A stretch of 23,677 bases of DNA from Gp6-AA40 sp035647075 (GTDB lineage: Bacteria > Acidobacteriota > Vicinamibacteria > Vicinamibacterales > UBA2999), in NCBI GenBank assembly GCA_035647075.1, contig DASROF010000063.1, positions 1 to 23,677 on the forward strand, given 5' to 3'. Under the pieces are notes generated by a model. The model was not told the DNA's origin. It searched no databases and worked only from the letters and a program-made list of their open reading frames with translations. Within the stretch, counting starts at the first letter, position 1. Every line of letters begins with the position of its first letter. Both the position numbers and the translations under genes were made by a program. Below, one piece after another: positions 15,812 to 21,494 of this stretch.

Positions 15812-16832
15812 CGGGCTGGCTCACGCTTTCGATGACGAGCACCTCCACCATTTCTTTCTGTCGATCCAGCTTGAGGCCAAGATCGCGGACCGCAGCACTC
15901 AGCGAGCGGCCCTCTCCTACTTCAGGCAACAGATTCGTGGAGGACGGGTTGGAGAGCGCAATCGAACTCGACAGACTCCGAATGAGCGCGGTCGGGGAGG
16001 CGTCGAGATCGATGGTGTACGTCCCCGTCAAACCGGTCTTATCGTGAACGACGCCGAGCTGTCCAAGCGAGCCGATCAGGCTGACGAAGTTGGCCATCGT
16101 TATGCCGCGCATCTGGATGCCGTTGGTTGACAGCGAGGTCATGCCGCCGCATTGCATTTGATCGATGCGAATCGGACCGGGTCCGGTCGGCGGCTTGAAG
16201 TTGCTGCAATCGACCTCTTTCATGCGCGCAGTCGGCTTCCACTCCGACTCGGCCGTGGTGAGCACGTAGGCCTGCATCTCGCGTTTTTCGACGTGGTACT
16301 TCAACTTGAAGCGGTCTACGAGCACCGCCCGCAGCATCAGCATCACCTGGTCACGCGGGGCGTTGGTTTCGGCTTTTCCGTTGATGGTGAACCGATCGGA
16401 CGTCATCCACGCGGGGGCGATGCCGCTCAACTGGTAGTCGCGGAGCCCTCCAAACGCCTGCATGAGGATCGTCCGCAGCGGCAGGTTGAGAACCGTGACG
16501 CGTCCGCCGCCAGGTGTTCTCAGCGTCGAAGAAGTCACGCGCCCTTCGAACTTCTTGACCGACTCCACCTCGAAACGCGGCAATTGTTCGGGCGGGATCC
16601 CTATCGGCGGTGGCGGCGTTGGAATCAGCGCCGATGCTGGACGCGCCGGAGGCGATGGAGGTGTCGTTGGTGAAGGCGTCGTTGGCGGCGCGGGCGTTGC
16701 GGCGGGTGGAGTTGGTTTCGCCTGACCCGTCGAGGCCGGCGCCCCGGGCGGCGTCTGGCCGCCAAGTGCATGTCCTGCCAACAACATGCAGGCGCACACG
16801 AAGCCCAGAAAGGGCAGCCGCATGATCGTCAC
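15801..16832 (-). CDS. TIGR03435-family exported protein
   Basis: A 343-aa protein resembling the soil-associated TIGR03435 family that is greatly expanded in Acidobacteria. It has a signal peptide (LPFLGFVCACMLLAGHALG) and a long Pro/Thr/Ala linker (about 27-75). The conserved core starts at FEVESVKKF and includes LPLRTILMQAFG, YQLSGIAPAWMTSDRFTINGKA, MLMLRAVLVDRFKLKYHVEKREMQAYVL and VVHDKTGLTGTYTIDLD. The GTG at 16832 is chosen because GGAG lies 8 nt upstream; ATG at 16823 is the alternative. The molecular function is unknown. It heads an apparent three-gene operon with the barrel and the vWFA protein. Confidence 0.88.
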   Translation of the reverse strand: MTIMRLPFLGFVCACMLLAGHALGGQTPPGAPASTGQAKPTPPAATPAPPTTPSPTTPPSPPARPASALIPTPPPPIGIPPEQLPRFEVESVKKFEGRVTSSTLRTPGGGRVTVLNLPLRTILMQAFGGLRDYQLSGIAPAWMTSDRFTINGKAETNAPRDQVMLMLRAVLVDRFKLKYHVEKREMQAYVLTTAESEWKPTARMKEVDCSNFKPPTGPGPIRIDQMQCGGMTSLSTNGIQMRGITMANFVSLIGSLGQLGVVHDKTGLTGTYTIDLDASPTALIRSLSSSIALSNPSSTNLLPEVGEGRSLSAAVRDLGLKLDRQKEMVEVLVIESVSQPDED

Positions 16833-16847
16833 TGTTACCACTCCGTC

Positions 16848-16871
16848 GTAGTGTCCGGCTTTAGCCGGACC
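16848..16871 (-). repeat. Palindromic dispersed repeat, copy 2, upstream of the TIGR03435 gene
   Basis: Arms GTCCGGCT and AGCCGGAC around a 2-nt centre, with ACTAC at the 3' end on the minus strand. It matches the copies at 541-564 and 21501-21524 except for the centre base. It lies in the 5' untranslated region of the TIGR03435 operon, 15 nt before the chosen start, and reads in the same sense as the gene. As an RNA hairpin it would be close to the ribosome-binding site. Confidence 0.9.
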
Positions 16872-16900
16872 TGCTGCTTAGATACGCGTAAAAGACGATG

Positions 16901-16929
16901 GAACGCGGCGTCCGTTCCCGCCCGCGTTC
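16901..16929 (-). terminator. Candidate intrinsic terminator after the 227-aa orphan gene
   Basis: GAACGCGG and CCGCGTTC form a perfect 8-bp stem with a 13-nt GC-rich loop. On the minus strand it is followed seven bases later by TCTTTT. It lies about 70 nt downstream of the orphan stop and upstream of the next operon, which is the right place for a terminator. The short T-run keeps confidence modest. Confidence 0.35.
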
Positions 16930-17000
16930 GCCAGAGTACGGCGATACGGTTGTCGATTAGACGCCGCGCGAAGAAATTCGGATTGTGTGTCGCTCGAGTC

Positions 17001-17684
17001 CTATGCGGCCCGCAATGCCACCGCCGATACCGCTGTTGGCGCCTCCTCGGCCCCGACCGTGCGCCGGTGTCTCCGCTCCTCGATTCGACGCACGTGTTCC
17101 CAGACCGCGCGCATAGACGAGTCTGCGTCGATGCCGTTGGCGATGATCACATCCAGGCGCTGCACATCCAGGTGCGCTTTCTTCAGAAGTGCGTCAATCT
17201 GCAGGCGCGCTGCGAGGTGCGCGCCGCGGCCATTCCCGCGGTCGCGTATCGCCGTTTCGAATGCGGTCGTGACCCGGGCGATGCGGCTGGGCGCCAGGCC
17301 ATGTGCAGTGAATTCTGAAGCCAGGGCTTTGGCATTGCGCGCGAACTGTCTTCCCGTCATCCGCAGGTCATGGTCACTGCGCGATTTCGGCAGATCGAAC
17401 GATGGGGCTTCGAGGCCTCCTGCCCGAAATATCTTCGCCAGATGGCTGACGTGCCCGAGCAGTTCGCGAAGCGCCGTGCGCGCGGCTCGCGTGCCGTCGG
17501 CGCGACGTGATATCGACGCGGACAACTTCGCGAGGTCGAATCCGGCCAATTCATCCACCGCAGCGCTCACGGCCGCGAATGCCTCCTGACCGGCTGTCGA
17601 TTCCGAGAACGCCGCGTGATGCGTGTTTCCGAAATCGCGAACCCGCAGAAGCATTTCGTACTTTCGTCTGTGCTTGATGTTCAT
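17001..17684 (-). CDS. Conserved-looking helical protein of unknown function
   Basis: A 227-aa predicted cytoplasmic protein I cannot assign to a family. It starts MNIKHRRKYEMLLRVRDFG and is mostly alpha-helical and Ala/Arg-rich. It has no signal peptide, transmembrane segment or obvious catalytic motif. Phrases such as RTALRELLGHVSHLAKIFR and MTGRQFARNAKALASEF look like amphipathic helices, and the C-terminus (about 205-227) is low complexity. The ATG start has AGAGGA 6-7 nt upstream, a good ribosome-binding site in a window where many lack one, so translation is likely. It stands alone between a 470-bp gene-free stretch and a candidate terminator. Confidence 0.72.
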   Translation of the reverse strand: MNIKHRRKYEMLLRVRDFGNTHHAAFSESTAGQEAFAAVSAAVDELAGFDLAKLSASISRRADGTRAARTALRELLGHVSHLAKIFRAGGLEAPSFDLPKSRSDHDLRMTGRQFARNAKALASEFTAHGLAPSRIARVTTAFETAIRDRGNGRGAHLAARLQIDALLKKAHLDVQRLDVIIANGIDADSSMRAVWEHVRRIEERRHRRTVGAEEAPTAVSAVALRAA

Positions 17685-18154
17685 GACGTCCTCTTGCGCC
17701 TCAATATCGGCACGAACGACCCCATCGCGGTGACAACGGAGGTAACAAAAGGTGACGGGCTGTCACGTCGCACAGTCGAGCGCGTGCGACGGCCTTCGTG
17801 CGGGAGGTTCGCAAAGCCGAAATCGTGTTGACGCCTCGCGTACGAGGCCACACCGACGGCGGCGGCGTGTGCGTGACATCCGGATTTCGCCTCTCTTTCG
17901 CGCGCGCACGCGTCACGCTGTCGGCGGAGCCTGCGCAACATCCGGCGCCGTGCGCTCGACTAGTGGCGCGCCTGCGCAAGCCGCGGCGGCGGATTCTTCC
18001 ATGCGGCAGCGCGCGTTGACGTGCAGATTCTGCGTACTCCGAATCGCGGTTCGACGGTTCCCTGAAGAAATCCGTCGAACGCACGGACGGCCGTTCGAGC
18101 GCGTGTTTCAGGAATAGGCTTCGAGCGAGAGCCGACCTGAAGCTCGGCCCCTGG
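17685..18154. other. 470-bp stretch without a supported gene
   Basis: The longest non-coding stretch in the window. Open frames here are Arg-rich, lack family features and look like chance in GC-rich DNA. Structure seen: a short palindrome GTGAC-N5-GTCAC (17752-17766), an inverted repeat GCCTCG-N4-CGAGGC (17833-17848), and GCCGA...TCGGC (18131-18148) just after the isomerase stop. The promoter of the 227-aa orphan should lie in its left part, but no convincing -35/-10 pair was found. Confidence 0.6.
18131..18148. repeat. Inverted repeat downstream of the isomerase gene
   Basis: GCCGA and TCGGC flank eight bases (CCTGAAGC) 7 nt after the isomerase stop on the minus strand. One changed base (C for G at 18142) would extend the arms to a near-perfect GCCGACCT/AGGTCGGC palindrome. 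It may be a degenerate copy of a dispersed palindrome or a weak transcript-end hairpin; no T-run follows. Confidence 0.35.
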
Positions 18155-19396
18155 CTAGCTGCGAAAGGCTTCGCGCCCCACGCCCTGAATCGGAATACCC
18201 TGAGCCGCGAGCACCTCGTGCTGCAGCGCGAACATCGCCGCTGCCGCTTGATCGATGTGTCGCACGAACGCCAGCGACCCCTGCAGCACCGGCTTGAGCC
18301 GCTCACGATCCTGAATCCGCGCCGCCGGATACTCGTGCTCGACGATGAGATAAGTGTTGGCGACGTCCAGGGGCAACAGTTCCCGCGCGGCGAGCTGGTG
18401 GTCGAGCCAATCGACCGTTCGATTCTGCAGATAGGCGAGCGGGTCGTGGCGCGCGGTGCCCGGCAGCTCGTGCTCGCAGAGCACGACCTGTTTCTTCCAC
18501 GCGTTCACGTGATCCGCGGGGTTCGGTGACGGCTTGCCCCCAATCCAGTCGCCTCGTTCCATCGTCTGCCCGCCATAGCCCCAGGCGGCGACGCCCTTCG
18601 AATCGACAACCTGACCCTTCACGTGAAAGCCACCGATCAGGAACCCGTAACCGCTGTCCTTGAGGAACTGAAAGATCGATCGCGTGTCCTGACCCATCAG
18701 GATGGCGTGCGACGGGTCGTAATGAATGCGGAACTGATCGCCGACGCCGTGCTTCTCGCAGATCCTGTGCAGCGCGATCCATGCGCCGGGGGTGTAGGCG
18801 ATGTTGTTGTGCCAGTTGTCGGCGGTGGTCCAGCCGGGCATCGGACACTGCTCGACGCGATAGGTCAGGCCCCGTGAGTTGGCTTCCTTCAGCAGCGGCA
18901 CGAACTGCTGCTCGAAGTCCACGAGGTTCTCGTCCATGCTGTGCTGCTGGTTGCGGCCGACGAAGCCGCACACCGCGTCAACGCCAAGAAGCGCCGCCGC
19001 ATCGAACACGCGCATCGCGAAGTCGTGCTTCTTCTGGCGCGTCGCGGCGTCGTGATGGAGCAGGTTGTCGAAATAGGCCAGGTCCGAAATGCGTGTCCCC
19101 GTCGCTTTCACGGCCGCCTGAACGCGACTCGCGCGTGCGTTGTCGAACGGCTGGCGCAGGTCAAGCGTGTTGGCAACCGGGTCGAGCATCGCCTCGGGCG
19201 GCACGTCCGTGTCCGACGGATGAAGCGCGGCCGACAGCTGGATATAGTCGGCGCCCAACTCCTTCCCGAAGGCGAGCCAGTCTTCAATCGCGCGATCGGG
19301 ATCCGCATCGCGCACCTGGCGCGGCGTCAGCTCCTGCAGCGCGGCAGTCAGAATCCCGACTTTCATGAACTTCGGAGAAAACGCGTGAGTGGTCAT
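18155..19396 (-). CDS. Sugar phosphate isomerase/epimerase-like TIM-barrel protein
   Basis: A 413-aa AP-endonuclease-2/xylose-isomerase-like TIM barrel. Likely metal and catalytic residues are Glu182 (RVEQCPMPGW), Asp227 and His230 (HYDPSHAI), His258 (GGFHVKGQ) and Glu353 or Glu355 (IVEHEYP). No signal peptide, so cytoplasmic. The ATG at 19396 is taken as start; MKVGIL at 19366 is a good alternative because homologues often begin there. Upstream codons are rejected because they translate a heptamer repeat (LPTTNYQLP). It follows a Gfo/Idh/MocA gene by 43 nt. Such pairs often process oxidised or keto sugars; the substrate here is unknown. Confidence 0.88.
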   Translation of the reverse strand: MTTHAFSPKFMKVGILTAALQELTPRQVRDADPDRAIEDWLAFGKELGADYIQLSAALHPSDTDVPPEAMLDPVANTLDLRQPFDNARASRVQAAVKATGTRISDLAYFDNLLHHDAATRQKKHDFAMRVFDAAALLGVDAVCGFVGRNQQHSMDENLVDFEQQFVPLLKEANSRGLTYRVEQCPMPGWTTADNWHNNIAYTPGAWIALHRICEKHGVGDQFRIHYDPSHAILMGQDTRSIFQFLKDSGYGFLIGGFHVKGQVVDSKGVAAWGYGGQTMERGDWIGGKPSPNPADHVNAWKKQVVLCEHELPGTARHDPLAYLQNRTVDWLDHQLAARELLPLDVANTYLIVEHEYPAARIQDRERLKPVLQGSLAFVRHIDQAAAAMFALQHEVLAAQGIPIQGVGREAFRS

Positions 19397-19406
19397 GTGC
19401 TTTGGG

Positions 19407-19434
19407 AGTTGGTAGTTGGTAGTTGGTAGTTGGT
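19407..19434. repeat. Heptamer tandem repeat (AGTTGGT, four copies)
   Basis: Four exact head-to-tail copies of AGTTGGT (ACCAACT on the minus strand), ending 5 nt before the oxidoreductase stop and starting 10 nt after the isomerase start. The array makes up most of the 43-nt spacer and covers the place where the isomerase ribosome-binding site should be. Confidence 0.9.
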
Positions 19435-19439
19435 AATGA

Positions 19440-20591
19440 TCACACTTCAGTCCAGACGCCGCCCTTCTTCGCGCTTTCGAGGATGGCTTCAACGATTCGG
19501 TTGGCTCGATATCCGTCCTCGAACGTGGCGACGGTCGGAGGTAACGATCGATACGGCTTGCCGGCCGCGATGGCGCCGTAGATGTCGCGCATCAGGTTGC
19601 AGAACGCATCGGACCACGCTTCCTGATGGCCACCCGGGAGATGCGCGTACTGACGTGCGCCATCGACGATCAGCGACGGGTCCTTCTGCAGGATCTCGTT
19701 CGCGCGATCGCGATGCCCGAACCAGAGCTCGTTCTGCTGCTCCTGCCGCCACTTCACCGACGACGTCGACCCGCAGATTTCGAGGACCAGATCGTTCTTG
19801 TGCCCCGGGCAGACCTGACCCACCGAGAATGTCCCTTTGGCACCGTTGTCGAACCGGACGAGGACCGATGCGAGGTCTTCGACCGTGATGTCGACGGTTT
19901 CGGTGTCGCCGCTTCCGGCGGCCGCGAATGCTTCACGCGAGCCCCGCGGCTTCTTCCGCTTCGGCAGCGTGGTCGTGATGTCGCCGAGCACGTGTGTGAT
20001 CGTCAGTCCGCTCATGTGCTGGGCGAGGTCGCACCAGTGCGAACCGATGTCGCCGAGTGCCGACGAGGCGCCGCCCTTGTCCGGATCCAGCCGCCACGAG
20101 TAGTCGGTCTCGTTGAGCAGCCAGTCCTGGATGTAATAGCCGTGCAGAAACCGTGGCGTGCCGATGTCACCGCGCGCGATCGCCTGTCGTGCGTGCTGGA
20201 CCAGTGGATTGCCGCGATAGTTGAACGTGACCGCCGTGACGACACCCGCGCGACGAGCTTCGTCCACCAGCCGCTTCGACTGATCAGCGGTCATCGCCAG
20301 CGGCTTGTCCGACACGACGTGTTTGCCCTTGGCCAGAGCTGCCGACGTCACTTCGTAATGCAGGTAGTTCGGCGTCGCGTTATGGACGACCTGAACGTCA
20401 GGGTCGTCGATGAGTGCCTGATAACTGCCGTACCCCTTGCGGGCGCCGAGCACTTCAGCCTTCTGTCGTCCCGATGCGTCGTTGCTGCCGGCGACGGCGA
20501 CAATATCGACAAAGCCGAGTCGCCTGACCGCATCGATGTGGTGTGGTCCCACGAACCCCGCGCCAACCAGTCCCATCCCAATCCGCGTCAC
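19440..20591 (-). CDS. Gfo/Idh/MocA-family oxidoreductase
   Basis: A 383-aa NAD(P)-dependent sugar or cyclitol dehydrogenase. The Rossmann motif GLVGAGFVG is at 7-15. The catalytic lysine is Lys96 in VVSDKP, the family's EKP position. The substrate-domain motif DIGSHWCD (181-188) supplies His185 and Asp188. No Tat or Sec signal is present, so it is cytoplasmic. The GTG at 20591 is chosen because GGAGA lies 5 nt upstream and the Rossmann strand follows at once; the 54 open codons upstream overlap the divergent cytochrome gene. It is likely the first gene of a pair with the TIM-barrel isomerase. Substrate not determinable. Confidence 0.9.
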   Translation of the reverse strand: MTRIGMGLVGAGFVGPHHIDAVRRLGFVDIVAVAGSNDASGRQKAEVLGARKGYGSYQALIDDPDVQVVHNATPNYLHYEVTSAALAKGKHVVSDKPLAMTADQSKRLVDEARRAGVVTAVTFNYRGNPLVQHARQAIARGDIGTPRFLHGYYIQDWLLNETDYSWRLDPDKGGASSALGDIGSHWCDLAQHMSGLTITHVLGDITTTLPKRKKPRGSREAFAAAGSGDTETVDITVEDLASVLVRFDNGAKGTFSVGQVCPGHKNDLVLEICGSTSSVKWRQEQQNELWFGHRDRANEILQKDPSLIVDGARQYAHLPGGHQEAWSDAFCNLMRDIYGAIAAGKPYRSLPPTVATFEDGYRANRIVEAILESAKKGGVWTEV

Positions 20592-20636
20592 GCTGTCTCC
20601 ATTCAGTGAGAAACCGCGCAATAATACCCGTCCTCC

Positions 20637-21494
20637 ATGACGTTGCGAATTCTTGTCGCGTGCGCGCTGCTCGTATATGCCGTCGCCGCCGTCGACGCGC
20701 AGCGTGGACGAGGAGCCGGAGCGGCACCTGCCGCGCCGCAGGGACGCGGACAAGGCAGTCCAGCATCACAGCGGCCGCCGCAGACAGCGACGCCGCAGCA
20801 GTACCCGCCAGAGCAGGTGGAAGCGGGTCGCACGAGGTTCGGCGCGCAGTGCGGCTTCTGTCATGGACGCGACGCCGCCGGCGGCGAAAGCGGTCCCGAC
20901 CTGACGCGCTCTGCGCTCGTTGCGGCAGACGTGCGCGGCGATCGCATCGGCCCTGTCGTCCGCTCCGGACGCAACGGCATGCCGCCCTTCACCCTGTCGG
21001 AGCCGGACCTGGCGGCGATCGTCGCCTACATTCACGATCAGAAGACCCAGGCCGACTCCGCAGTCGGCGGTCGCAGAAGCGTCGATGTCTCCGATCTGCA
21101 GACCGGAAATGCACCCGCAGGACAGAAGTACTTCGACGCGGCGTGCACGAAGTGTCATTCCGCCACGGGCGATCTCGCCGGCGTCGCCACGCGCCTCCAG
21201 GGGCTCGCGTTGCTGCAGCGCATGCTGTATCCGAGCGGTCCGCCGAGAGATCCCAAGCGCGCCCCGCAGGTCACGGTGACGCTGGCCGATGGACAACGCG
21301 TGACAGGCCGGTTGGCCTACCGTGACGAGTTCACGATTGCGCTCACTGACGCCGCCGGCTGGTATCGATCGTGGGCGACCAGGCAGATTCGATTCACCGT
21401 GGACGATCCGCTGCAGGCGCACGTCGAGCAGCTTGGGAAGTACACCGATGCGGACATGCATGATGTTCTGGCGTACCTGCAGACACTTCGCTGA
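20637..21494 (+). CDS. Exported diheme cytochrome c
   Basis: A 285-aa protein with a signal peptide (ILVACALLVYAVAAVDA/QR) and a Gly/Ala/Pro/Gln linker to about residue 55. The first c-type heme site is CGFCH (72-76) with the probable axial Met115 in GMPPF. The second is CTKCH (170-174). After it a beta-rich segment (about 205-262; VTLADGQRVTGRLAYRDEFTIALTDAAG) is inserted before the closing helix DADMHDVLAYLQTL. This resembles the segment attached to heme domains in some planctomycete and acidobacterial proteins. Directly upstream of a PQQ dehydrogenase, it is the likely electron acceptor. It diverges from the oxidoreductase gene with 45 nt between. Confidence 0.92.
   Translation: MTLRILVACALLVYAVAAVDAQRGRGAGAAPAAPQGRGQGSPASQRPPQTATPQQYPPEQVEAGRTRFGAQCGFCHGRDAAGGESGPDLTRSALVAADVRGDRIGPVVRSGRNGMPPFTLSEPDLAAIVAYIHDQKTQADSAVGGRRSVDVSDLQTGNAPAGQKYFDAACTKCHSATGDLAGVATRLQGLALLQRMLYPSGPPRDPKRAPQVTVTLADGQRVTGRLAYRDEFTIALTDAAGWYRSWATRQIRFTVDDPLQAHVEQLGKYTDADMHDVLAYLQTLR

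Noticed and set aside
16160..16190. Palindromic GGACCGGGTCCGG inside the TIGR03435 gene
   Set aside because: It encodes the natural GPGPI segment and has no match to the dispersed palindromes or the ACTAC tail.
17752..18117. A 121-codon plus-strand frame in the intergenic stretch
   Set aside because: Arg/Ser/Ala-rich with no recognisable features, no ribosome-binding site, and typical of chance frames at this GC content.
20621..20626. ATAATA (TATTAT on the minus strand) between the divergent oxidoreductase and cytochrome genes as a -10 box
   Set aside because: No matching -35 element at proper spacing on either strand; AT-rich by comparison only.
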